DNA from: Fragilariopsis cylindrus CCMP1102
Lineage: Eukaryota; Bacillariophyta; Bacillariophyceae; Bacillariales; Bacillariaceae
Length of the DNA stretch: 64,000 bases
Direction of reading: 5' to 3'
Assembly: GCA_900095095.1 (NCBI GenBank)
Contig: FMBT01000294.1
Location: 372,001 to 436,000, forward strand
Part shown: positions 53,392-62,515 of the stretch, piece after piece
Layout: the number at the start of each line of letters is the position of its first letter
How positions within the stretch are numbered: position 1 is the first letter of the stretch
Translations under genes and position numbers: made by a program
The notes under the pieces: model-generated
Databases searched by the model: none
Told to the model about the DNA's origin: nothing
What the model saw: only the letters and a program-made list of their open reading frames with translations

Positions 53392-54069
53392 ATGAAACAG
53401 TCCCACAGCAGAAGCACATCGGTGTTTCGAATTAGGCCTCTGTTTGTCATACCGCTATTACTTGTTTGGGCAGTAATGCAATCACAGAGCTATTCCTTTC
53501 AAAGCCAAGGTCTCCTCCGCCCACCATCATCTGATACAAAGAATAATGCCGATTCGTCAGAGATTGATCGCCGACAACTTCTGCAGCAGATTGTTCTCTT
53601 CTCAGTTACATCTTTCATAACGCTACCGGAAGCTGCAGCTGCTGCGCCTTTGATACCCAAAACGACCAAATCAACAGCAACCTTCGCGAAGGACAAATTC
53701 GGGTCGGTTTTGATTGCCGAACAATACGTTGCCTCGAAACCAGCAAGGGATCGATCGCTGGTATTTGGTTTGAAGGATGAACCGACGTATCTGATCATCA
53801 ACGAGGATAAGTCGTCTCTATTTACCTTTGCATTGAATGCGGAATGTTCACACCTGGGATGCATCGTGCCGTGGAATGAATTCGAAAAAAAATTCGAGTG
53901 TCCCTGCCACGGTTCAACGTACGATGCCATGGGAAATGTGTTGCGGGGTCCCGCTCCAAAGTCATTGACATTAGCGCATGTCGATACCGACGAAGAAAGT
54001 GGCAAGATTGTCATGTCGCCCTGGACCGAAACTGATTTTAGAACAAACGAATCACCTTGGTGGACGTAA
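53392..54069 (+). CDS. Rieske iron-sulfur protein, divergent PetC-like, 225 aa
   Basis: The two [2Fe-2S] boxes are CSHLGC (Cys152, His154) and CPCHGS (Cys170, Cys172, His173). The surrounding sequence (IVPWNEFEKKFECPCHGSTY, RGPAPKSLTLAHVD, PWTETDFRTNESPWW) is that of cytochrome b6f PetC, not mitochondrial or bacterial dioxygenase Rieske proteins. The ATG at 53392 gives a hydrophobic signal (LFVIPLLLVWAVMQSQS) ending near SYSF, then a transit-like region. A twin-Arg thylakoid signal follows (DRRQLLQQIVLFSVTSFITL, then PEAAAAAP). Canonical PetC has a membrane helix followed by a Gly-rich hinge; here the hinge is missing and box I has Ser in place of Thr. It is likely a paralogue with an altered anchor or a soluble lumenal form. 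Confidence 0.87.
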   Translation: MKQSHSRSTSVFRIRPLFVIPLLLVWAVMQSQSYSFQSQGLLRPPSSDTKNNADSSEIDRRQLLQQIVLFSVTSFITLPEAAAAAPLIPKTTKSTATFAKDKFGSVLIAEQYVASKPARDRSLVFGLKDEPTYLIINEDKSSLFTFALNAECSHLGCIVPWNEFEKKFECPCHGSTYDAMGNVLRGPAPKSLTLAHVDTDEESGKIVMSPWTETDFRTNESPWWT

Positions 54070-55255
54070 TACATAGTAAAATAAAAAGAGCTCCTATGAA
54101 AAAGAATTCAAGAGAGATAAAGCAATGGCCTTCGAATCAAAAACGGCTATGAGCGCACTGTGGTTTGACTCAGTGCTGTGTTGGCGTATGTGATCCTATC
54201 GTTGTCACAGCAGCCGAATTTCTGGATTAGATTATTTTTCGACTAACATTTAAAATCACATACATATCTTTTTTCTTAGATGATCTCCGGATGCAATACT
54301 TTTCTTGTGAAAACCCTCTGTAAGACACACCGGATAGATTCAGGAACATCTGAAGGTCCATCCGTACAGGGATAGCAAAACAAAACACTAATGCATGTCC
54401 AAAATATAATGTTAGAATTCACTAGGTATTTATGATTTAATTGGTATGGGCAGAAGTGCCCGTAAATTGCGTTCAAAGCTTCATGGGGGGTGTCAATAAT
54501 ACATTTTGCACATAAATGCGCTTGAATTTCACTAAGTCGGCAATTTCTGGAAGGGGCAATACCCATCCTACCCTTGCAATCTCTGTTGCTTGGGTTTTTT
54601 TTTAAATGATTGAATCAACCACTTACTTCGATATTGAAGTTATACAGCACATCATCCATCCTTCGCTTTACCCTTTTTAGCCAACCATCTCCATACTTGG
54701 TGCAGAAGTAAGACAAAAGTAACTACGGAATAACTGAACAAGGACTGACCCATATGATGAGTAGATATACCCACTATTGAGCATGCGCATGTGTTCAGAA
54801 TAATGATTTCAAAGGTTTACTAAACTGGCCTAATTCTCAGTTTTTATGATCATACCAGACTTTTAAAAATTAAAAGGAAGTCTACAGTCTAGTGAGCCTT
54901 AGGTAGCTAGTGTAGATATATTTACAGGTTATGAAAACATTATCTTTCATCACTGTAGAAGGATAGTATAATAAAATATCACACAGGGTTGTGTTATCAA
55001 GGATCCATTCCAATTGATTTTGCATCGAAGTCACCACCGTAGTACTATTGCCGGGAGCTCAACAGAGATTGAAAAACGGTGAGGGATTTTACCACTTACA
55101 TAACTTTAACTCAGAGTCTACATTACTGCACACAAAAACTGCACAAAAACTTTGTGCTTTGAATGAAATTGCGAATCACTAATTAAAGTAACAACATTTC
55201 TACATTAAAACAAAATAACCAAAAATAGAACAAAAACAACCTAGACAACACTGCT
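54070..55255. other. Intergenic region with second 86-bp repeat
   Basis: About 1.2 kb between the Rieske gene and the piggyBac element. Besides the repeat copy at 54408-54492 I see no gene. The 96-codon antisense frame at 54276-54566 runs through the repeat and is not credible. Confidence 0.5.
54408..54492. repeat. 86-bp dispersed direct repeat, copy 2
   Basis: This copy nearly equals 52534-52618: aatgttagaattcactaggt, then gcagaagtgcccgtaaattg, ending aaagcttcatggggggt. Sequences on both sides of the copy do not match those around copy 1. Confidence 0.9.
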
Positions 55256-55274
55256 TTAACAGCATTCAAGCTAT
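55256..55274 (+). repeat. piggyBac left TTAA and terminal inverted repeat
   Basis: TTAA at 55256-55259 is followed by CAGCATTCAAGCTAT at 55260-55274. Confidence 0.93.
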
Positions 55275-55577
55275 AAGGATTTTTTCGTCTTTTTATAAAA
55301 AAATTTGCTAGTTAATTCACGTGTTATTTTTCCAAAAAAAATAATTTAACTTAGAAAATATAGCGACTTTTCACTGGTTGATTGCTAGATAAAGACAAAA
55401 TCTTTCAGCCTATTAGTTTGCGCTAGATCGACTCGAACCAATGACCTCAGTTGTTAATAATATCGATCTAGCCAAATTCATTGGAATCTGTGGAAGTTTT
55501 TATTACCTTGAAGTGAAGCAACGGATTTGAGTATATATACCATGAAGCGCGCTAAATTAACACGCGCTAAATACAGT

Positions 55578-55656
55578 GATTTTCGATCGAAAATCAAGAT
55601 TGATAATGGAAATCCGAGTATACACACACATGCTAACAGTATGTGTGTGTATACTC
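55578..55656. repeat. Subterminal palindrome and inverted repeat of the transposon
   Basis: GATTTTCGATCGAAAATC at 55578-55595 is a perfect palindrome. Arms at 55616-55631 (gagtatacacacacat) and 55641-55656 are exact complements around a 9-base spacer. Such sites may bind transposase or end the minus-strand transcript; function is inferred. Confidence 0.7.
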
Positions 55657-55735
55657 AACTACAGTAAAAAAGAAGATAACGGACATGATCTCCATTAAAC
55701 AGAGGTTATATATTACCTGGTTAATTAAGTATCTA

Positions 55736-57177
55736 CTACTCTGTTAGCTCGGATATAATACTACTTTCAGCAGTACTCACTGGTGATGGTGCTGTATATA
55801 ATTTCTTTTGCACATGATATGCTGTGTGACAATCAACTACTACCAAATTTCCACCCACACTCTTGGTAGAATTGCAAAGCCAAAAATCGGATCCCTTCTC
55901 CAGACTACACTCTTCACATGCATACTTTGACCTATAGGGTTTTTTTCTCTTTGCTCCAGTATTCTTACCAGGACAGTTGTGGTACTTGCAATAAGATGTA
56001 GCCCTATTTCCCTTTACAACCACTGGAATCGATATATGACTCCTTCCAGGCTGGCTTTCCTTTCGACGTTTAAAAGCAACTTGTCGATACTGGAGAGTCC
56101 TGCGATCTAAACCAGACACTGGGGTTTGGGGTGTACCAGTTACTGTTGCAGTAGGGGAGGTGAATGGTTGTCTAACAGAATCAGATCTAACTTTTCTTCC
56201 ATCCACAGAAGATGAAGTAGTAATATCCTTGGTTGCTTTGGGTGGAGCTCCACCCCCTCGCTTCCTCATAGTATCACCTCTTTGAAGTAGTGAATGGGTC
56301 AAATTATGTATGCATTCTTTCAAGGGCATTACGACTTTGGTTGGATGATGCTTCTTAAACAGATAACAATGAATCTTGTAGGCATTATTAATATTCATAT
56401 TGAAATATCTGGCTGCTAACTTGGGGGACCAACCATGCAAATGCGATTCAGTAGAGAGATCATACTTGGCTTCAGCACCATTGCCTTTATCAATCAAATG
56501 ATATGTCTCACAGTAATCCTTTTGTTGAATAGGACAATCGACATCAGTAAACTCTCTATCTCTTCTCTTGGTGCTTCTATTTCTTTTCTTTCTTTTCATT
56601 CCTCCTCTCAATACAACTGGAGAATGGAAGTTAGAAAGCGTCTTGACAAAGTTGTTGTCACCCCAAACAGTATAAAGCAAGGCCTTTGTGTTGTGTTGGT
56701 ACATAAGACTTTCATGACTACCAATAACAACTTCCTTTGCTTTGACACCAGCCTTCCCAAGCTTTCCAGCCCCTGTACGATCCGATTGACAAGTACCAAC
56801 CATGTTGATACCCCAATGGTTTCGACCGATTTGTGCCATTGCATCACTCATGTAGGCAGAGTCCATTACAACACAATGTCCTTTATGTTTAAAGGATTCT
56901 AGCATAAAATCATACAGTGATACCATCTTAGCCTTCTTAACAGTATGCCTGTTATGTACGTTCATATCTTGATCATCTTTACCACCATAGACTCTCTAGC
57001 ATACAGCTTGTATGAGCTGAGAGGACCTTGAGTAATGCAGACAGTATGAAGAGTAGCCCCAGTTCGAATTGGTTTGGGGTCTGGTCCTATAGTCATACAA
57101 CTATGATACCATCCTGCAATTCGACTTTCATCAGTTGTGATCCATCTTGATGGGTTGACACAGTACTGCCATCGCTT

Positions 57178-57208
<31 letters not shown>

Positions 57209-58223
57209 CAAGGAGGGTTTGTTAGTAATCGATTCGAAACAACAACAACAACAACAACAACAACAAACATATTACATACCTGAATATAGCAATCTTCTAA
57301 TATCCCATGCTTCACTCTATGTCTTGCTGTGTGTGGTGGTGCAATAACTTTTGGATCATCATACACCTCATCCCAATCAAGATCACCCATAGGATCCCAA
57401 TCGTCACTGTAGTGCAGACAGCTAGTCATGTCTTCCAAAGCATTCTTTGGCATTGATTCTTGAATAGGTGGTACTGCATTGAAGATTTCTCTTGTACAAA
57501 ACATTTGATTAATCGATCGACTACCAGTTAGCATCTTAGCAAGCAATGAACCATAGAATCTTGCCACATGATTAGGTTGAATCGTATCATCTCCTTGATA
57601 GTATTTTGGTTTCCATCCATCTTCAACCTCTTTCTTTCTCATATAATTCCTCATTCTTGCAGCTTGCCAATCAAATAAAGTTTCATTGTTGTCTTCACCA
57701 AACCTTGGAAGAAGCCATTCAAAAACTTTTTCATACCTAATCTCTCCATCACTGTCTTTTAATGATTCGATCTCCTCATCAGTTATATTTACGGGCTCCT
57801 CCTTCTCTCCAGTCTCCATTCAATCGGATCTATTGTTCTTCCACCCTCATTAAGACCAGCTTCCAACTCAATTTTAGTCCATTCAGTAGGGGGTGTTCGA
57901 AAATACCTAACACCATTATTAGCATCAATAATATCATCACCATCATAGATTGCAGCGAATGGAAGCTGGTACTCGTCAATAGTGGAGGAGTCGCTATCTG
58001 CATAGGTAGAAACAGCAGTATAATTCATAAGATATCGATCATTGTCATCTCTACTGTTTAATAACAAATTCCATTTTTGTTCAACACTATCGTATCAATC
58101 AATTACACCATCATTTAGCCTATAGCCTTTGCAACCATCCCACCAGTAATCAGGGACCTTCATAGACAGTCCTACTAATGAATTGGCCCATTCTAAACTA
58201 ATTCGGGGGCTTCTAGGTGCCAT
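55736..58223 (-). pseudogene. piggyBac-like transposase, disrupted
   Basis: The minus-strand coding region starts at an ATG at 58223 (MAPRSPRISLEWANSLVG) and ends at 55736. A piggyBac transposase core is clear: WITTDESRIAGWYHS holds the first catalytic Asp, CVVMDSAYMSDAM the second, and YHLIDKGNGAEAKYDLSTES with LHGWSPKLAARYFNMNINNAY matches the region of the third. The C-terminus has a Cys-rich zinc motif (CKYHNCPG; YACEECS), as in piggyBac proteins. A probable 105-bp GT-AG intron at 57175-57279 consists largely of (GTT)n and (CTT)n and keeps the frame if spliced. The gene is interrupted by an in-frame TGA near 58095 and by frame changes near 57810 and 56985. The tail after about residue 600 is Ser/Thr/Arg-rich. 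Confidence 0.82.
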
Positions 58224-58770
58224 TTTATGCCATTTTACTCCAAATATTTTGATTATATTTCTAATGGAATTGTAAAGTGATGAAAATCAACCAAAATGCG
58301 TGGTAAAGTTACGAAAACAGCTAGTGACTAAAATATTTTTACTAGTAGTTAGTGTGTGTGAAAATTTGAAAAACAAGTTTTGAGAAAGAATTTGTTAGTA
58401 AATTTGCTAGTTATTTTCCAAGACTGACCATTTGATCCATATTTTCCATGGGTTGATCGCCTCTTTTTCGTGTGATTTGAATAATTTTTCAAATTTTGAA
58501 TCTTGGGTGTGAGTCACATAATAATATTGAACAAAAAGAGGGTTGCCCGGCACGTTTTTCGACTCTCTATATTTGAACACATGCTCTTCCGAATTTTATT
58601 TAGGACTGCAGCTGCCGGAGTAGTAAGACCCCATACTTACCCACCGGGAGTTATTTTAACTTAATAAGAAAGCACGTGCCTTTGAACGGAGATGTACTGT
58701 GTCTCAATAGGGGGGTGTAAGTCCATTTTTTGAGGGAAATATGCCCCTACAAAAAATTGACCCCAAAAAG

Positions 58771-58808
58771 TGGCGCCCCGCGGGGCGCCATAGCTTGAAT
58801 GCTGTTAA
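58771..58808 (-). repeat. piggyBac right end: GC palindrome, inverted repeat, TTAA
   Basis: The 20-bp palindrome TGGCGCCCCGCGGGGCGCCA at 58771-58790 overlaps by one base the terminal repeat at 58790-58804. TTAA follows at 58805-58808. The left end lacks this palindrome. Confidence 0.9.
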
Positions 58809-59858
58809 TACCACCACAACACTCTAATGTAGTAGTGACTACTAAGCTCATAACCTGTCTGTAGGTAGGAATATGTTGGCAGTGAACTATAGAATATAGT
58901 ATAACTAGGTAAGGATCTAATAGAGGAGAAAAGTGAGTACAGTAGTCTCATAAGGGACAGTGTTGTGCTTGATTATTATATGATATCTAAAAGGGTCCAA
59001 GTCAGTGCCTCAAAAGACATCCAAAACACTCTATTCATCACACACCAACAATCAAACAGGTGTCATCAATCTACCAGGTGCCACAAAGATAATGAAAATG
59101 GCTTCTAAAAAGGGGAAAACACAAACTGAAAATGTGTCTTGTTAGGAATAGGGCAGCTCATATACATCGAGATGTAGGAAGGAATCTAATTTACAAAGCA
59201 ACAGAAGAATATGAATAGTTATTATTAACCAAAACAATTACTTTTGAATCTCTCCTCATGTTATCTTGTACCACAGTCACAAACTCTACTACCAGGGACT
59301 AAGTAAATTGGTTGTGGACAATGGAACGCTTCTAATAGTAGCTACTATGCTAATTAATACATAATCATTCTAAGGAACAGTCAATAAAAGGTCCAATAGT
59401 AATAGTGTACTAATGTAGTACCGTAGAAGTTGCCTGGGCGGTACGGACAGTATGAGATGAGAATTATTAATTATTAATACAGCTAATCCGATTAAGGGAT
59501 ATGAGTTAGTGTTAGTCTCTCTTTAAAGAAATTGTACCACCCACTGAAAAATAACGGATGTTCATGGCGCACTTCACAAAACGTTAAATTAGTCTATTAA
59601 AAAACAACATAGTCTAACGGCTCTAAAAAAAACGTTGAAATCGCCATTAAGTAAAAAAATAGTTTTAGCGATTTGGGATTGTTATTTAGTATGAAGTGCA
59701 AATCAACAAAATAAGGAAAATACCATTCACTTTTTCTAAAATTCACAAAAAGATAAAATATTTTTCTTTCAAAACGGTATCCATTGTACACACTTTGTCT
59801 CTACTCTAAATATATACCCCTCACTCACTCACACTCACACACACACTCGTATTACATA
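58809..59858. other. Intergenic region
   Basis: About 1.05 kb of AT-rich sequence without a convincing gene. A run of TC/AC-rich sequence (tcactcactcacactcacac) lies just before the next ATG and may be its 5' untranslated or promoter part. Confidence 0.4.
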
Positions 59859-60284
59859 ATGAAGTTTGGACTCCTTTTCGTATCGTCATGCCTACTGGCT
59901 TCGGCTACCGCCCAGATTCGAGGTAACGCTTCCACAAGACGGCACCGTTTGGCAGAAAACGATAGCAAATTCGTTGACCTTACCGCAGACATAAGTGAAT
60001 CTGAGATGAAAAGGATCAAGCAACGTTACCTTATGAGAATCAGTTCAGAGAGGAACCCAGAGAAAGAGAAAAAGCAGAAAAGTGCCGGGCCCAAAGACGA
60101 TCCCAAAGATGCTCCTTTAGAGATTGCTTTACCGGGGATGACGATTGCTGAAGAAGTTGTTATGTCGATGAGCATGAGCATGAGCATGGAAGGTGGAAAA
60201 GGTGGTGGCCCAGACAAAGAGAAAAAGACTGCTGAAGATGCTATGTCGATGAGTATGAGCGTGAGTATGAGCATGAGCATGTAA
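59859..60284 (+). CDS. Small secreted protein with Met-Ser repeats, 141 aa
   Basis: The ATG at 59859 opens a signal peptide (MKFGLLFVSSCLLASATAQ) followed by IRGNAS; an upstream extension has no ATG-supported need. The middle has an amphipathic stretch ESEMKRIKQRYLMRISSERN and a charged Lys/Glu/Pro region. Two Met-Ser repeat blocks follow: VVMSMSMSMSME and AMSMSMSVSMSMSM at the very end. Such tails recur in diatom secreted proteins of unknown role; a structural or wall-linked function is conjecture. A diverged relative lies on the opposite strand at 61495-61864. Confidence 0.65.
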   Translation: MKFGLLFVSSCLLASATAQIRGNASTRRHRLAENDSKFVDLTADISESEMKRIKQRYLMRISSERNPEKEKKQKSAGPKDDPKDAPLEIALPGMTIAEEVVMSMSMSMSMEGGKGGGPDKEKKTAEDAMSMSMSVSMSMSM

Positions 60285-61494
60285 GGCATTTAGAAAGCTG
60301 AAATGTTATGTTCTCGACGATCGTTTTGGATTGATCGTGTAAATATCATTACAATAATTGGTACCATTGATTACCTTGATGTGAGAGAAACGGCTCTCTG
60401 TCTGAATCTTTCTTCAGAGTTGTCGATTGTTGATTGCGGGCAGATCGATGCGTAAAAGAATAACTTTCTGTATTTTAGTAGCAAGTTTTGACATTATTTC
60501 TCTATTTGCACGATCTATATCATTCAATTTTTCTCCCCCATTTCCACATAACGCAAACCAGTGGGAATACTTGCTTGTACACGCATCATTCACGCTTACC
60601 TAGTCAATACTATCTCCATTAGATCTTCTGTGTGCATTGCGTAGAAAACTGTACTCCAATACTCCATCTTTGCTTTGATCCTTACTACACGTATTGAAGC
60701 ATAGGATACTGATCGTGTGTGTACTCTAACTAACTTCCTTGATTTCAGTAGTATTCTATTCTTTGTTTACCATAATATAAGAATAACGAACGAAAATTTT
60801 TGTTACCGAGTTCTGGTGTACGATTTCCTACTTGACTTTTTGTTTGACTTATGTATTATTCTTTGTTCTGATATAGTTACAAACGAGAATGTTTATTACC
60901 GACTTCTGTACGGTTACATACTTTAACAGAATATGGGGTTCAAGATATCTGGAAGCGAACGATATTGAATAGTGGTTACGAAGAGAGCTTCTGGGGTTAC
61001 TATGGAAATACGTGGAATGAGGAGTGACATCTTATTCGCACCTTTAAAATGCAAGCTAATTACAAAATGACCTGAATCAAATGATGATGTATCGATTCAT
61101 TGGGCGATTGAATTGAAGTAAGTATCACTGCAGGAAAGATTCCCTACTTCTTTTTCCTCCAGCCATTTGCGAATAAATGGCTTGTTGCGATTATAGCAGT
61201 AGTATAGATTTCTGTAAATGGCATAATTTTATTGTGTACCATACGATTGGTGAAGAATAATACTCTTATATAGTTTCTTGAGCTATCATTTGCTAGTTAT
61301 ATTAGTGTAACAGTAACAACAAATCTGAAAACACGTTCACGACCACGACCACCACGATGGCATCCTCCTCGTCATCGTCAATAAGAGATATGCCGACGAC
61401 GTCTCTTGTCAGAAATCACACCAGTAGGTATTATCATGATTTGATGAGCAATGATCAGTGACACGACGACACGGTACGGCTCGTGTGTGAGCTC
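60285..61494. other. Intergenic region between the two Met-Ser genes
   Basis: About 1.2 kb with no convincing gene. Two segments share gttacaaacgagaatgttta-like and acgaacgaaaatttttgtta-like text near 60786 and 60878, a weak direct repeat. Nothing else is assigned. Confidence 0.4.
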
Positions 61495-61864
61495 TTACAT
61501 GCTCATGCTTATTGGCATGATCATTGACATGTCTGGCTCGTCATCTGTTTACATGATGACTTCGACTTCCACATCAACCCCACCGATTTTGACTTCCACA
61601 TCAATAATTACAACATCATCTTTACTTTGTAGGAGTTCCAGCGGTGTTTTCATCTCTGACACTGGACATTAAGAACCGTTGTTTGATCTTATTTAGACTA
61701 GACTCAATTATGGCATTTGCCAGTCCTTGGTATCGGGACGAAGCTGATGCACCATTCTCGCTATGAAGGAGACGTATGTTCGACGATGAATCTGTTCCTC
61801 GGACGGCAGCGTCTGTAGCAACAACAATAAGCGCAAAAAAGGAAAGAATGCTTTCAAATTTCAT
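61495..61864 (-). CDS. Second small secreted Met-Ser protein, frame unresolved
   Basis: The ATG at 61864 gives a signal peptide (MKFESILSFFALIVVATDAA) and then VRGTDSSS. The motif SSLNKIKQRFLMSSVRDEN aligns with SEMKRIKQRYLMRISSERN of the gene at 59859, showing that the two are paralogues. The starting frame ends at 61622. The next frame continues with SKDDVVIIDVEVKIGGVDVE. After a stop, the same phase reaches DMSMIMPISMSM and a stop at 61495-61497, which matches the Met-Ser tail of the paralogue. Either an intron is present that I cannot place or the gene is decaying. Confidence 0.5.
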
Positions 61865-62515
61865 TGAGGCTGTGATGTGGCTGTGATGTGATACGAATGG
61901 GAGATATGGAATTATTTGTTTGATGATTCATCCCATGAGGATGAATGGACGATGATTAGTTATTTGACCAATATTTTTTTGGTTTTTCTTCTTTTGGAAC
62001 AATTTTTCCATCAAAGTTCATCCGTGCTTTCCGTTTACCCGATTCCGACCAAGAATTCCGAAAGATGTAATACAGCTTGTCCCCATGTCTACTATTATTG
62101 CCCTTCAATACAACAAGCGATTCGATCTTGGTTAATTTGGGGAGGGAGGGGCGGTACTCGGTAATACAGGGAAGTACTACCAAAGAATGATGTTCGCGTC
62201 GTTATTAGGAGTAATAAAACGCTTTTGACTTGTACGAGTAGAATTGAATTGAGTGTTTGAGGCAAGACTTAGAGATCTTGATCGCAGTTTCATATGATAT
62301 AGTGATGGATGAGGTAGATTCAAAGGAAATTTTTAAAGCAGTGTTTAGAGCAGAAACCCATGACTAAAAGACCAATCCTAAAGGCCATCTTGTGATAGAG
62401 TGAACATTTTCTCTTCCAATAAAATTCTTATATAATCAACAACCCAAAATGCGCCAGTAGCATAGTAATGAATCTGCTGCATATTCCAATAAAGGTATTA
62501 AACTAACAGCTTAAC
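61865..62515. other. Intergenic region
   Basis: About 650 bp with no gene supported. Small frames at 61916-62183 on both strands lack any recognisable pattern. Confidence 0.4.

Larger units (their letters stand above)
55260..58804 (-). mobile_element. piggyBac-type DNA transposon, 3545 bp, with TTAA duplication
   Basis: Both ends carry the 15-bp terminal inverted repeat CAGCATTCAAGCTAT, at 55260-55274 and as its reverse complement at 58790-58804. Each is flanked directly by TTAA (55256-55259 and 58805-58808), the target duplication of the piggyBac superfamily. Inside is a minus-strand DDE_Tnp_1_7-like transposase, broken. Subterminal structure includes an 18-bp palindrome at 55578-55595, a 16-bp inverted repeat with a 9-base spacer at 55616-55656, and a GC-rich 20-bp palindrome at 58771-58790 next to the right end. 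The termini are intact while the gene is decayed, so the element could be moved only by a transposase supplied from elsewhere. Confidence 0.93.

Noticed and set aside
53499-54074. Antisense ORF of 191 codons over the Rieske gene.
   Set aside because: It lies opposite a firmly identified gene and has no recognisable pattern of its own.
52534-54492. The 86-bp direct repeats as ends of a retroelement.
   Set aside because: They are too short, lack the usual terminal dinucleotides, and the DNA between them encodes a Rieske protein and an unknown ORF, not element proteins.
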